A stretch of 39,632 nt of DNA, taken from assembly GCF_019083995.1 (NCBI RefSeq), contig NZ_JAHRCU010000030.1:1-39632 (forward strand). Direction: 5' to 3'. The first letter of the stretch is position 1, and every line of letters starts with the position of its first letter. Shown one piece after another: positions 1 to 12,617 of the stretch. Below the pieces are notes generated by a model. It was not told the DNA's origin. It saw only the letters and a program-made list of their open reading frames with translations, and did no database searches. Position numbers and translations under genes: made by a program. The DNA comes from Roseococcus sp. SDR. Its GTDB lineage: Bacteria > Pseudomonadota > Alphaproteobacteria > Acetobacterales > Acetobacteraceae.

Positions 1-517
1 TGGCGGGCGCGGGGCTCGCCACGGGTGCGGGCGGCGGCGGGACCACCGGCGCCCCGGCGACCGGCGCGGCAGGCACCGGGCTGGGCGCGGGCGGCGGCGG
101 CACAGCGAGCGCCAGCGCGGGTTCCGCCTCGCGCCGCTGGCTCGCGACCGTGAAGACCAGCACGTCACCCGGCGCGGAGGGGGCATCGGCGCGGCGCTGG
201 AAGCCCGAGGGCACGGGCGCGAAGGCCACGGCCTGGGGCAGGCGGCGCTGGGCATCCTCGATGCGCTGGAACTGCACGGGCTCCATCGGCTGCATGTGGC
301 GCAGATGCGCGGCCGCCATCTGGCGCAGGCGGTCCTGGTCATTCAGCCGCGCCCATTCGGCAGAGAGCGTCTGCGTCTGCGCGCGCTGCGCCTCGGTCTC
401 CATGCGGATCGTGCGCAGCTCCTGGTCCAGCTTGCGCACCTGCTCCTTGGTCTGGAACACGTAGAGGCCCGAGCCCAGGAAGGCGGCGAAGGTGACGAGC
501 GTGAGCGGATGGATCAT
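1..517 (-). CDS. ftsL: cell division protein FtsL (C-terminus cut by window edge)
   Basis: FtsL is a small bitopic membrane protein of the divisome that works with FtsB and FtsQ to activate septal peptidoglycan synthesis. The visible 172 codons begin [17 protein letters not shown]: a very short cytoplasmic end and one membrane segment (about residues 4-20). A heptad-like charged stretch follows (about 22-65, [20 protein letters not shown] onward), as expected for the FtsL coiled coil. The remainder is rich in Pro and Ala and runs off the left edge. The start is fixed by an ATGA overlap with the rsmH stop (514-517), repeating the rsmH/mraZ arrangement. Position directly after rsmH is the classic place for ftsL. 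Sequence conservation is naturally low in this family, so the call rests on topology and gene order. The Pro/Ala-rich tail is longer than in enterobacterial FtsL, which is common in alphaproteobacteria. Confidence 0.85.
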   Translation of the reverse strand, partial: MIHPLTLVTFAAFLGSGLYVFQTKEQVRKLDQELRTIRMETEAQRAQTQTLSAEWARLNDQDRLRQMAAAHLRHMQPMEPVQFQRIEDAQRRLPQAVAFAPVPSGFQRRADAPSAPGDVLVFTVASQRREAEPALALAVPPPPAPSPVPAAPVAGAPVVPPPPAPVASPAPA

Positions 518-1455
518 GCGGCGTGACTTTCGGGCGAACGCTGCAGGGCACGGAGATGGGCGGAACGGGCACGGGGATTGGCGTTGTTTTCGGCCTCGCC
601 CGGGCGAATCGAGCGCGGCGTCAACAGCGTAAACGGAGCAGGGCCGCGCGGCGCCAGCAGCATCGCGGGGTCATGACGGGAGGCGCCTGGGCTGCGGCCC
701 GCGGCCTTCTGGAAGGCGCGCTTCACCAGGCGGTCTTCCAAAGAATGAAAAGAGACGATGACGAGCCGGCCGCCCGGCGCGAGCAGACGCATGGCCTGCT
801 CCAGCGCGCGCTCGATCTCGCCCAGCTCGTCATTCACGCGGATGCGCAGCGCCTGGAAGCTGCGGGTCGCGCCATGGATGCCCGAGGGGTCGCGCGGGAC
901 GGCGCGGCGGATCACCTCGGCCAGTTGCAGCGTGGTGGTGAAGGGCGCTTCGCCGCGCGCCTTCACGATGGCGCGCGCCACGCGGCGCGAATGCCGCTCC
1001 TCGCCGAACTCCCAGATGAGGTCGGCGAGCTCCGCCTCGGGCAGCGTGTTCACGAGGTCCGCCGCGGTCGGCCCGTTGCGGCCCATGCGCATGTCGAGCG
1101 GGCCGTCGAAGCGGAAGGAGAAACCGCGCTCCGGCGTGTCAAGCTGGAAGGAGGAGACGCCGAGGTCCAGCACCACGCCGTCGAGTTGCGTGACGCCGCG
1201 CGCGGCCAGCAGCGCCAGCATGTCGCCGAAGCGGCCCTCGATCAGGTGCAGCCGGCCCGGATGGGCGGCGGCGAGTGCGGCGCCGCGTGCGATCGCCTCC
1301 GGGTCGCGGTCCAGCGCCCAGACGGTGCAGGGGGCGGCCTCCAGGATGGCGCGGCTATAGCCGCCGCCGCCGAAGGTGCCATCCAGGATGGTCTCGCCGG
1401 CGCGCGGCGCCAGCTGCTCCAGCACTTCGGCGAGGAGCACGGGGATGTGGCTCAT
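514..1455 (-). CDS. rsmH: 16S rRNA (cytosine1402-N4)-methyltransferase RsmH (MraW)
   Basis: RsmH transfers a methyl group from S-adenosylmethionine to N4 of C1402 in the 16S rRNA decoding centre. The 313-residue protein has the family length. It starts [11 protein letters not shown] and shows the glycine-rich SAM site [10 protein letters not shown] at residues 25-34. Further on are the acidic motif [27 protein letters not shown] around residues 100-120, the [12 protein letters not shown] block, and the C-terminal [14 protein letters not shown] signature. An upstream in-frame ATG at 1530 was rejected because it lies inside mraZ. The chosen ATG at 1455 overlaps the mraZ stop in ATGA and gives the conserved N-terminus. 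The gene sits between mraZ and ftsL, all linked by 4-bp overlaps, so translation is probably coupled. Confidence 0.97.
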   Translation of the reverse strand: MSHIPVLLAEVLEQLAPRAGETILDGTFGGGGYSRAILEAAPCTVWALDRDPEAIARGAALAAAHPGRLHLIEGRFGDMLALLAARGVTQLDGVVLDLGVSSFQLDTPERGFSFRFDGPLDMRMGRNGPTAADLVNTLPEAELADLIWEFGEERHSRRVARAIVKARGEAPFTTTLQLAEVIRRAVPRDPSGIHGATRSFQALRIRVNDELGEIERALEQAMRLLAPGGRLVIVSFHSLEDRLVKRAFQKAAGRSPGASRHDPAMLLAPRGPAPFTLLTPRSIRPGEAENNANPRARSAHLRALQRSPESHAA

Positions 1456-1889
1456 GCCGGGGCCGCCGTGCGCGCTGCGATGGCGCGACGGGCCTCTTCG
1501 ATGCGGCGCTCGGCCGCGGCGGGCTCCCACATCTCGAACCAGTTGAGGCGGCCCAGGAAGGCCACGCCATCGGTCAGGCCGGCATATTCGATGAGGTCGC
1601 GGGGCAGGATGACGCGGCCCTCGGGATCGGGCGTCACTTCCGCCACGTCCACGACGAAGGCGTAGTCCTCGGCATCCTGCTCGGCGGTGAGGGGGTTCAG
1701 CGGGTTGGCGTCGCGGCTCGCGGCATCGAACTGCGCGATGGGCCAGGCTTCGATGTAGCGGTGATCGGGGTTCGTCGAGCGGCGCAGGACCAGGCCATCA
1801 CCGGCGAGGCGGGCGCGGAAGGAGGCCGGCACGCTGCAGCGCCCCTTCTTGTCCAATCCGTTGATGAACTTGCCCCGGAATTGGGTCAT
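1452..1889 (-). CDS. mraZ: division/cell wall cluster transcriptional regulator MraZ
   Basis: MraZ is a DNA-binding protein with two AbrB-like (SpoVT/AbrB) folds. It usually represses its own dcw operon by binding short G-rich direct repeats upstream. The 145-residue protein has the usual length and both repeats: [13 protein letters not shown] at residues 13-25 and [12 protein letters not shown] at 88-99. The ATG at 1889 gives the family N-terminus [13 protein letters not shown]. It is the first gene of the cluster visible here, overlapping rsmH by 4 bp. The upstream non-coding stretch carries several GGG runs that could be MraZ boxes, although their spacing is not a clean 10-bp repeat. Confidence 0.96.
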   Translation of the reverse strand: MTQFRGKFINGLDKKGRCSVPASFRARLAGDGLVLRRSTNPDHRYIEAWPIAQFDAASRDANPLNPLTAEQDAEDYAFVVDVAEVTPDPEGRVILPRDLIEYAGLTDGVAFLGRLNWFEMWEPAAAERRIEEARRAIAARTAAPA

Positions 1890-2298
1890 CGTGCCGCTGG
1901 ATGCCCCCCGTTTCTGAGCTGATGTCGCCTGTTTGGGGGGTGCTTTTCAGAGGTCTCGGGCAGCGGCCGACGAGGTCCCCCCCGGAACCCCGTCGGCTCG
2001 CCCGACCAGCCCTTTTCCCGATGCGCTCGCCCCCCCGAGCTTGCGGCATCCGTATTGGGCTGATTTGGGTTTAGATGGTCTCGGATGGGTGATCAAGGGA
2101 TATCAGTGAATCGTCCGGATGTGCCGAATCGATGATTTTCTCTTTTGAAACAAAGATTTCCTGTGATTCTACCTGGAGTTGGCGAAACATCGCGTCATGT
2201 TTGCCGAGGCGGTGTGGCAATCGCGCAACATTGCCGGGCTGAAGCTGTGGGAAGCTTGGGCGGGGCCTTGCGCGCCACTCCGCGCGGAGTCCCGAAAG
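1890..2298 (-). other. non-coding gap between rnpB and mraZ (mraZ leader)
   Basis: About 400 bp without a convincing gene. The half nearer rnpB (about 2045-2170) is distinctly AT-richer than its surroundings and is the likely promoter zone. The half nearer mraZ is very G-rich when read on the minus strand, with runs of 6-7 G and a cluster TCGGGAAAAGGGCTGGTCGGG at 1999-2019 that resembles MraZ boxes, but spacings of 7-8 bp do not match the usual 10-bp repeat. A perfect 14-bp palindrome ACTCCGCGCGGAGT (2277-2290) lies just past the rnpB 3' end but has no U tract. Short open frames here lack coding character. Confidence 0.5.
2068..2096 (-). promoter_or_regulatory. candidate sigma70 promoter for mraZ operon
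   Basis: On the minus strand TTGATC (2096-2091) and TAAACC (2073-2068) are separated by 17 bp inside the only AT-rich patch upstream of mraZ. The -35 match is fair and the -10 match is weak. It would give a leader of about 170 nt containing the G-rich runs. Confidence 0.3.
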
Positions 2299-2710
2299 GC
2301 GATACCGGATGGCCTGTAAGCCGGGTTCTGTCCTGGTCCCGAAGAACCGTGTGCGACCATTCCTCTGGAGCCTGCGTTGCCGCAGGCTTCGCGCGGCCAA
2401 CCCGGAGGACGGGGCGGAAATGCCCCTGCCACCAGCGCCGAAGCGCCGTGGCGGCCCTCCCTATTCGGCCTTGCTCCCGGTGGGGTTTGCCGTGCCGCCG
2501 CCATTGCTGGAAGCGCGGTGGGCTCTTACCCCACCGTTTCACCCTTGCCAGACGGGCCGAAACCGGGCTGGCGGTTTGTTTTCTGTGGCACTTTCCCTGT
2601 GCTTGCGCACGCCGGTCGTTAGCCGGCACCGTATTTCCGTGGAGCCCGGACTTTCCTCCAGAACCGCGATCTCTCGCGGCGCCAGCGGTCGCCCAGCCAT
2701 CCGGTATCGC
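2299..2710 (-). ncRNA. rnpB: RNase P RNA (bacterial type A)
   Basis: This is the catalytic RNA of ribonuclease P, which removes 5' leaders from pre-tRNAs. The ends form a perfect 15-bp P1 helix: GCGATACCGGATGGC at the 5' end (2710-2696) pairs with GCCATCCGGTATCGC at the 3' end (2313-2299). Universally conserved blocks are present in order on the minus strand: GAGGAAAGTCCGGGCTCC near the 5' end, AGGGTGAAACGGTGGGGTAA followed by GAGCCCACCGC in the middle, and ACAGAACCCGGCTTA just before the 3' P1 strand. The length of about 412 nt fits an alphaproteobacterial type-A RNA. Ends are set from the P1 pairing and could be off by a few nucleotides. The RNA lies 30 bp after the amidase gene on the same strand. 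Confidence 0.97.
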
Positions 2711-2714
2711 GGCC

Positions 2715-2744
2715 TTGTTGCGCCCCAAGCCCGTGCCGGGTCAA
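2715..2744 (-). promoter_or_regulatory. candidate rnpB promoter overlapping amidase stop codon
   Basis: On the minus strand TTGACC (2744-2739) has five of six consensus -35 bases and includes the TGA stop of the amidase gene. After 17-18 bp come GCAACA or CAACAA as weak -10 elements. The RNase P RNA 5' end at about 2710 lies 5-6 bp beyond, the right distance for a transcription start. Confidence 0.5.
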
Positions 2745-3421
2745 GCCTCGACGAGCGCCGCGACCGCGTTCAGCCGCGCGAGTGTGCCGGCATCGGCCTC
2801 GCCATTCACCACCTCCGGCCGCCAATGGCGCTGGAAGGCGGTCAGCAGCACGGGCAGGGGCAGGTCCGTGCGGTAGCCGATGCGGCCGAGCAGCGCGAGC
2901 GGATCGCCCGCCGCCGGGCCATCCTGCCCGGGCCAGAGCCCGATGCCATTCGCCGCCAGCCCCTCCCAGTCGAAGAGCTCGCCCGGGTCCTGCTTGCGGT
3001 CGGGCGCCACGTCGCTGTGCCCCACCACATTGCGCGGCGGGATGGGGTGCCGCGCCAGGATCTCGAGGCAGAGATCGGCCACCGCCGCCATCTGCAAGGC
3101 GGGGAAGTCGCGATAGCCCCATTCATGGCCGGGATTCACGATCTCGATGCCGATGGAGGTCGCGTTCAGCGCCGACTGCCCGCGCCAATGCGAGACGCCG
3201 GCATGCCGCGCCTTCAGCCCCTCCGGCACCAGGCGGAAGATGCGCCCATCCTCCTCCACCACGTAATGCGAGGACACGATGGCGGCCGGGTCGCACAGCC
3301 GCGCGATGGCCTCGGCTCCGCTCCGCATGCCCGTGTAGTGCAGCATCAGCACATCCACGATGGCGCCCTCCGGCCGCGGCTCGTGGTTGGGCGAGGGGTG
3401 CTCGATGATGCGAAGGCTCAT
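2741..3421 (-). CDS. N-acetylmuramoyl-L-alanine amidase (AmpD/AmiD type, Amidase_2)
   Basis: A zinc amidase that cuts the bond between N-acetylmuramic acid and L-alanine in peptidoglycan or its 1,6-anhydro fragments. The 226-residue protein has the Amidase_2 zinc site: His28 (MLHYTG), His135 (VVGHSDVAP) and Asp145 (RKQDPG), with Glu93 (SIGIEIVNPG) in the catalytic position. About residues 175-226 resemble a small peptidoglycan-binding helical domain (ALLGRIGYRTD, AFQRHWRP), as in AmiD. No signal peptide is visible from the chosen ATG at 3421, which overlaps the monooxygenase stop in ATGA. An upstream in-frame start at 3505 lies inside that gene and was rejected. Without a signal it should act in the cytoplasm on recycled muropeptides, although the domain layout is more like the outer-membrane AmiD. 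Confidence 0.9.
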   Translation of the reverse strand: MSLRIIEHPSPNHEPRPEGAIVDVLMLHYTGMRSGAEAIARLCDPAAIVSSHYVVEEDGRIFRLVPEGLKARHAGVSHWRGQSALNATSIGIEIVNPGHEWGYRDFPALQMAAVADLCLEILARHPIPPRNVVGHSDVAPDRKQDPGELFDWEGLAANGIGLWPGQDGPAAGDPLALLGRIGYRTDLPLPVLLTAFQRHWRPEVVNGEADAGTLARLNAVAALVEA

Positions 3422-4920
3422 CGGCTGTAGACGAAGGCGGAATCCTTCAGGTCGATCGCCGGGAACTGGTCCTTCTCGCTCCAGTAATCCTGGTTGTGCT
3501 GCCATTCGGGCTTGTCGCCGCGCTTGGGCAGCAGGTGCATGCCGCGCATCAGATAGCCCGGATTGAAGTTCTGCGGGTCGATCCAGGGCAGCAGCGGCAT
3601 GTTGTGGTCCTCGGGGCGCAGCGCCACCTCCACCTGGCGCGCGCCGCGCTCCTGCATCTCGGCCAGCAGGCGGCAGACGAAATCCGCCACGAGATCGGCG
3701 CGCAGCGTCCAGCTCGCGCGGAAATAGCCGAAGACCCAGACGAGGTTGGGCAGCCCCGTGAACATCATGCCGCGATAGGTCACCGTCTCATGGAAATCGA
3801 GCGGCTTGCCATCAATGGTGAATTCGATGTCGCCCAGCACGTTCAGATGGAAGCCCGTCGCCGTGACGATGATGTCCGCCTCCAGCTCCTGCCCGGATTT
3901 CGTCAGCACGCCCTTTTCGGTGAAGCGCGCGATCTCGTCGGTGACGACGCTGGCCTTGCCATCGGCCACCGCCTGGAACAGGTCGCCATCCGGCACATAG
4001 GCCAGGCGCTGGTGCCAGGGGCGGTAGCGCGGCGTGAAGTGCTTGCCCACGTCGTAATCGGGGCCGACGATGCGCTTCACCTCATGCAGCAGCTCGGCCG
4101 CCACCTTGTCCGGCTCGTTGAAGCTGCGCGCGGTGAACTTGGCCTGCTCGAACAGGATCTTCCGGCGCACGATCTCATGCACCCAGGTTTCATCCACCTG
4201 CAGCTCGCGCAGCTGGTCGGCGATGTCGATGCCGTTGCGCCCGATGCGGAACCAGGTGGGCGAGCGCTGCAGCATGGTCACATGCGCGGCCCGGCCCGCC
4301 ATGGCCGGCACCACCGTCGCGGCCGTGGCGCCCGAGCCGATGACCAGCACGCGCTGGCCCGTGTAGTCGAGATCCTCCGGCCAGGTCTGCGGATGGACGA
4401 TGCGGCCCTTGAAGTCGCCCATGCCCGGCCATTCGGGCGTGTAGCCCTCGGCGTGGCGGTAATAGCCCTGGCACATCCAGAGGAAGTTGGTGGTGAAGCG
4501 CTGCCGCTCGCCGGTGGCGGTGTTGGTCGCGGTCAGCGTCCAGAGCTTGGCCGTGCTGTCCCAGGACGCGCTGTGGATCAGGTGGTTGTAGCGGATATGG
4601 GGTGCGAGCCCGTTCTCCTCGATCACCTCGCCCATGTAGCGCAGGATTTCCTCGGCCGCCGCGATCGGCGGGCCGACCCAGGGCTTGAAGCGGTAGCCGA
4701 AGGTGTAGAGGTCGCTGTCCGAGCGGATGCCGGGATACTTATGCGTCCGCCAGGTGCCGCCGAAGCCCGCCTGGCTTTCCAGCACGACGAAGCTTGTGCC
4801 CGGCCGCTGGGTGGTGAGGTGATAGGCGCCCCCCACGCCGGAAATCCCGGCGCCGACGATGAGCACGTCGAAATGCTCGGTGCGGAGGTCGCTCTCGGGC
4901 TGGAGCATCGTGTCGGGCAT
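3418..4920 (-). CDS. flavin-containing monooxygenase, Baeyer-Villiger type (EthA-like)
   Basis: A 500-residue FAD/NADPH monooxygenase. The FAD Rossmann motif GAGISG is at residues 23-28. The Baeyer-Villiger fingerprint F-x-G-x3-H-x3-W-P is complete at 170-181 (FKGRIVHPQTWP), and the NADPH Rossmann motif GSGATA is at 195-200. ATATGFH-type residues (VTATGFHLNVL) near 350 are also typical. Enzymes of this class insert oxygen into ketones or oxidise sulfur or nitrogen groups; the substrate cannot be told from sequence. A second Met at residue 5 is an alternative start. The gene is followed directly by the amidase with a 4-bp overlap, suggesting co-transcription without an obvious functional link. 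The 128 bp upstream before the repeat array hold no gene. Confidence 0.93.
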   Translation of the reverse strand: MPDTMLQPESDLRTEHFDVLIVGAGISGVGGAYHLTTQRPGTSFVVLESQAGFGGTWRTHKYPGIRSDSDLYTFGYRFKPWVGPPIAAAEEILRYMGEVIEENGLAPHIRYNHLIHSASWDSTAKLWTLTATNTATGERQRFTTNFLWMCQGYYRHAEGYTPEWPGMGDFKGRIVHPQTWPEDLDYTGQRVLVIGSGATAATVVPAMAGRAAHVTMLQRSPTWFRIGRNGIDIADQLRELQVDETWVHEIVRRKILFEQAKFTARSFNEPDKVAAELLHEVKRIVGPDYDVGKHFTPRYRPWHQRLAYVPDGDLFQAVADGKASVVTDEIARFTEKGVLTKSGQELEADIIVTATGFHLNVLGDIEFTIDGKPLDFHETVTYRGMMFTGLPNLVWVFGYFRASWTLRADLVADFVCRLLAEMQERGARQVEVALRPEDHNMPLLPWIDPQNFNPGYLMRGMHLLPKRGDKPEWQHNQDYWSEKDQFPAIDLKDSAFVYSR

Positions 4921-5048
4921 GGCGCGCTTTCCAGTTCCGGCTCGTGGCGGCCGTTGGGGTTCCTCAGGGCGGCGAGGCTAGAGCATCCGGGGCGGGCGGG
5001 GGAACAGCGGAAGGCATGAATCCGCCGCAAGGCGGGCTGAAATCTAAA

Positions 5049-5252
5049 GTTTCCGCTCGCGCTTGATCCGGTCCCCACCGCTTCGCTGGCGAAGCGGGCT
5101 TTGACAGGGCCTGGGACCGGCGGGGCCGCCCTTACAGTTTCCGCTCGCGCTTGATCCGGTCCCCACCGCTTCGCTGGCGAAGCGGGCTTTGACAGGGCCT
5201 GGGACCGGCGGGGCCGCCCTTACAGTTTCCGCTCGCGCTTGATCCGGTCCCA
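5049..5252. repeat. 88-bp tandem repeat duplicating the 3' end of the J-domain gene
   Basis: Two identical 88-bp units (5049-5136, 5137-5224) are followed by a third partial copy (5225-5252), which is the genuine end of the neighbouring minus-strand gene. Each unit holds about 28 bp from the last codons and stop of that gene (encoding DRIKRERKL) plus 60 bp of spacer. The spacer contains a hairpin with arms CCGCTTCGC and GCGAAGCGG. The arrangement read on the minus strand is X-Y-X-Y-X, where X is the gene tail and Y the spacer. The two spacers show no mismatch, pointing to recent slippage or unequal recombination. Confidence 0.93.
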
Positions 5253-5984
5253 GGCGCTGTTGATCTCGGCCACCTTGCCCGTGGCGCGGTCGATCAGCTC
5301 CTTGGGCACGCCGCGCGCGGCCAGCGCGTCGGGGTGGTTCTCGCGCATCAGGCGGCGCCAGGTGGCGCGCACCTCCTCGTCGCTCGCGTTCGGCGGCAGG
5401 CCGAGCACGGCATAGGCGTCGATCCCGGGCGGCTGGCTCGCGCCCGCCCCGCCCGGACGCGCCTCGCCATCCCGCGCGCGCTCCCACTCGCGCGCTTCCA
5501 GCTTGAAGCCCAGCTGCACGCGCTGGAGGAAGCGCACCTCGCCGCGGGTCAGCGGGCCATCGGCGCGGGCGATGGTGAAGAGCGCGCCCAGCACATCTTC
5601 CAGCATCGCCCGGTCATGCGCGAAGGCCTCGCCCATGCGGTCGGCGAAGGGTTCGAAATCCTCCGCCGTCTCCCGCGCCTCGTCGAAGAGGGCGGCCACG
5701 TCGCGCATGTTCTCGGGCGGGATGCGGAACATCCGCTTGAAGGCGTCGATCTCGGCCCGCACCACGGGCCCGTCGGATTTGGCGAGCTTGGCCGAGAGCA
5801 CCACCACGGAAATGGCGAAGAGCTGCTCCTTCGAGCCGAGCATGGCTGCCAGGTTCGCGGCATTGGGGCCGAGGCGCGGGCGGCCATCCGCGGCATGCCC
5901 CGCCAGCGCGCCCAAGAGCCCGCCGACCGGCCCGCCGGTCATGAAACCGGTCACCCCGCCAATGATCTTGCCCCAGAAGCCCAA
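5220..5984 (-). CDS. TerB/J-domain co-chaperone-like protein (DjlA family)
   Basis: A 254-residue protein with a glycine-rich hydrophobic N-terminus (residues 1-30, GFWGKIIGGVTGF), a TerB-like helical domain (about 45-165) and a C-terminal J domain (189-254) with the invariant HPD at 217-219. J domains stimulate DnaK ATPase; DjlA-type proteins are membrane-associated co-chaperones. I prefer the TTG at 5984: it gives the GFWGKI start typical of this family and has AGAGGG six bases upstream. An ATG at 6017 would add 11 residues. The last nine codons and the stop are repeated twice downstream (5049-5224), so expansions of the repeat could change the 3' UTR but not the protein. The gene is divergent from the hydantoinase gene, 135 bp away. 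Confidence 0.88.
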   Translation of the reverse strand: MGFWGKIIGGVTGFMTGGPVGGLLGALAGHAADGRPRLGPNAANLAAMLGSKEQLFAISVVVLSAKLAKSDGPVVRAEIDAFKRMFRIPPENMRDVAALFDEARETAEDFEPFADRMGEAFAHDRAMLEDVLGALFTIARADGPLTRGEVRFLQRVQLGFKLEAREWERARDGEARPGGAGASQPPGIDAYAVLGLPPNASDEEVRATWRRLMRENHPDALAARGVPKELIDRATGKVAEINSAWDRIKRERKL

Positions 5985-6119
5985 GCCGATCCCTCTCCAG
6001 CCTGCGCCAGATAGCATGGCGCGCGGAAATTGGCATTGGCATTGCAGGAAAGGGCTTGCAATCCCCTTGCGCACCCCGCCCCACCCCTGCAAACCAGATC
6101 GCGCAACAGGAGAGCATGC

Positions 6120-9727
<3,608 letters not shown>

Positions 9728-9731
<4 letters not shown>

Positions 9732-12535
9732 GGCGGCTTCTCCTCCTCACGCTGGCCGCGGGCCTGGTCCTGCTGGCCGGCGCCTCGGCCTGGGTCCTGC
9801 CGCGCTGGCTCGACTGGGACCGGCACCGCGGCGCGCTGGCCGAGATCGCCTCCGAGCGCCTCGGCCGGCCGGTCGCGCTGGAAGGGCAGGTGGGCCTCGT
9901 CCTGCTGCCCCAGCCCCTGCTGGAGGCGTCCCGCATCGTCATCGGCCAGGCGGCGGACGAGATCCAGATGTCGGCCCGCGCGCTGCGCCTGCGCCTCGAT
10001 CTCTGGGCGCTGCTCATGGGTCGGCTGGAGGTGCGCGAACTCGCCCTTGTCGGCGCCGATATCCGCCTGCCCTGGCCGCCCACCTCGCTCCCCGGCCTGA
10101 CGCCGCCGCCCTGGCTCACGGCCCTGGATGCGCGGCTGGAGGAAAGCCGCATCCAGATCGGCGGCGCCGTGGTCGAGGGCGTGAATGCGCGCCTCACGGC
10201 CGGCGAGATCGGCGAGGCGCTGACCGCCGAGGGCAGCCTCGCCTGGCGGGGCCGGCCCATGCGCTTCCAGGCCGTGCTGGGCCGCGCGGGGGATGCCGGC
10301 GTCGCACCGCTCGACATCACGGCCTCGGCCTCCGGCGCCAATCTCCGCGCGCGCGGCGTGCTGCTGACCGAAGGCGGCTTCGCCGGGCGGCTGGAGGCGT
10401 CCGGCCCTGATCTCTCCGCGCTGATCCCCGCGCCCGCCGGCGCCTTCCGCGCCACCGCCAACCTCGCGGCCGGGGCCGAACTCATCGTCGCCAACCAGCT
10501 GGAACTCACGCTGGGCAGCGATGCCGTGCGCGGCGGCGCCCTGCTGCGCCTGGTGCCCGAGCCGCGCTTCGAGCTGACCATCACCGCCCCCAGCCTCGAC
10601 CTCGAACCCTGGCTGGCCGCGCTGCGCGGCGCCGGCGCCCAGGCCATTCCCCTCTCGCTCGACCTCTCGGCCGAGGCCGCACAATTCGGCCCGCTGCGCA
10701 TGACGGAGCTGCGCGCCACCGCCAATCTCCAGAATGAGCAGCTCACGCTGGGCCGCGTCAGCGCCACCATGCCGGGCGACACCGCGCTGGAGCTTTCGGG
10801 CGGCGGCGGGGCCACGCGGCTGGAGCTCGGCCTGCGCTGGCGCTCGGTGCGGCCGGCGGAATGGCTGGGCGCGGCGGGCCTCACCCCGCGCCTTGCCCCG
10901 CCCGAAGGCCCGGCGCTTGGCAGCCTGCGCCTCTCCTGGGAAGGCGGTGCCTTCTCGGTGACGGAACTCGTGGCCCAGCTCGGCCCCACGCGCATCGGCG
11001 GCGGCTTCGTCTGGCGGCCGGGCGCGCGGCCCAACCTCGCCCTCGGCCTCGAATTCGACACGCTGGACCTGCCGCAATCCCAGTCCGAACTCGCCACCGC
11101 CCTGCGCGACGCCGCGGGCGAGGCCGACCTGCAGCTGCGCCTCTCCTTCGCCCGGCTCAACCTGGGCGGCGAGGTCTGGGAGCGGCTGGCGCTGGATGGC
11201 GCCACGGAGAATGGGCGCATCGTGCTGCGCCGCCTTGCGGGCCGGCATCTCGGGCTGGATGTGGTGCTGGCCGGCACGCTCTCCGGCGCGGGCAATGCCG
11301 CGCGCCTGAGCGAGATGACGCTGGAGGCGGAAGGCCCCGCCGGCCCCCTGCTCGGCCGCCTCGGCGTGGCGCGGCCCGATCTCGCCGCGGCTCCCCTGCG
11401 CCTGCGCCTTTCCGGCGCCGGCCCCCTGGAGGCGCTGGCGCTGCGGCTGGAGGGTGACCTCGCCGAGGCGCGGCTGGAGGCGCAGCTCACGGTGGATGCG
11501 CCGCAGGAGCGCGTGCAGGCGCGGCTGACCGTGCGACATCCCGGCGCGGTGCGCATCCTGAGCCAGGCCCTGGCCATCCCCCCGCCCGACTGGATCGGCG
11601 AGGGCTCCTTTTCGCTCATCGCCAATCTCGGCTGGCGGGTGGCGGACGGACGGGGCGCCTGGAATGCCGAGAGCTTCGAACTCGTGGCCGGCGAACTGCG
11701 CGGCCGCGGGCAGGTGGCGCTCTCCGGCGAGCGCCCCGCGCTGAGCGGCCGCATCGCCCTGGAACGCCTGCCGTTGCCGGATTGGCGCGGCCTCGACCTC
11801 ACCGCCTGGCCGGGCCTCGACCTCGATCTGGCCGTCACGGCCGATCGCGTGGCGCCCCGCGGCCTGCCGCTGCTGGAGGCCGCCAGCGGCCGGCTGCGCG
11901 CCGACGCCCAGGCGCTGCGCCTGGAGGAGGGCCGCGCCAGCCTCGCCGGCGGCAGCGTCACCGCCGCGGCCCGGGCGGAGCGCGCGGGGCCGCGCCTCGC
12001 CTTCGAGGGGGGGATGACGGATATCGTTCTCGCCGCGCCGCTCACCGGCCGCCCGCTCGACATCGCGGCCGGGCGCCTTTCGGGCGAGTTGAAGCTGGAG
12101 GCGGCGGGCGCCACGCCCGATGCCTGGCTGCGCAGCGCCGTGGGGGAGGGCAGCCTCACGCTGCGCGACGGCGTGGTGCAGGGCTTCGACGCACCGGCCG
12201 CCGCAGCGGCGCTCGGCTGGGCCGATCCGGGCACGGCGCTGGCGGCCGCGCTGGAATCGGGCGCCACGCCCATCGAGCGCGGCCATGTCGCCTTCACCCT
12301 GGCGGAGGGCCGCCTGACCCTCACCGAGGCGGCGTTGGGGGCGGAGGCCGGCCTGGCGCTTGGGCTCTCGGGTTCCGTGGATCTCGGGCAGGACCGCCTC
12401 GCGCTCCGCCTCACCCTGCCCGTGCCCGAGGGGGCGCCGCCCGTGGCGCTGGAGGTGACGGGGCCGAGCCTCAACCCGCGCCGCCTGGCCGAGCTTGCGC
12501 CCTGGCGCGCCTGGCGGGCGGCCAACCCGCCCTGA
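9728..12535 (+). CDS. AsmA family protein
   Basis: A 935-residue protein with an N-terminal membrane anchor ([21 protein letters not shown]) followed by [20 protein letters not shown] and RPVALEGQV, the typical AsmA entry. A long repetitive beta-rich periplasmic region follows, with an AsmA C-terminal-like block (about 815-925, [20 protein letters not shown] and nearby). AsmA-like proteins are thought to form bridge-like grooves that move phospholipids to the outer membrane. It starts with GTG at 9728, overlapping the hydantoinase stop by 4 bp (GTGA), so it is translationally coupled to an enzyme gene with no evident functional tie. Internal duplications are not exact. The gap to the next gene is 82 bp. 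Confidence 0.88.
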
Positions 12536-12617
12536 CCTGCGGTGCGGCCCGTGGACGGGCGGCGCGCGCCGGGGCAGGCTCCTGGCCTTGCTTCGTGAAT
12601 CCAGAGAGTGACGCAGA

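Noticed and set aside
523-1665. 380-codon plus-strand frame opposite rsmH and mraZ
   Set aside because: Antisense artefact; both minus-strand genes carry complete family motifs.
1999-2019. MraZ boxes upstream of mraZ
   Set aside because: GGG runs are present but spaced 7-8 bp apart, not the regular 10-bp repeat of known MraZ boxes; kept only as a remark in the gap entry.
2277-2290. Palindrome after rnpB considered as a terminator
   Set aside because: The stem is only five to seven base pairs and no U tract follows on the minus strand.
2071-2876. Overlapping short open frames over the RNase P RNA locus on both strands
   Set aside because: The region is fully explained by rnpB structure and conserved blocks; translations match nothing.
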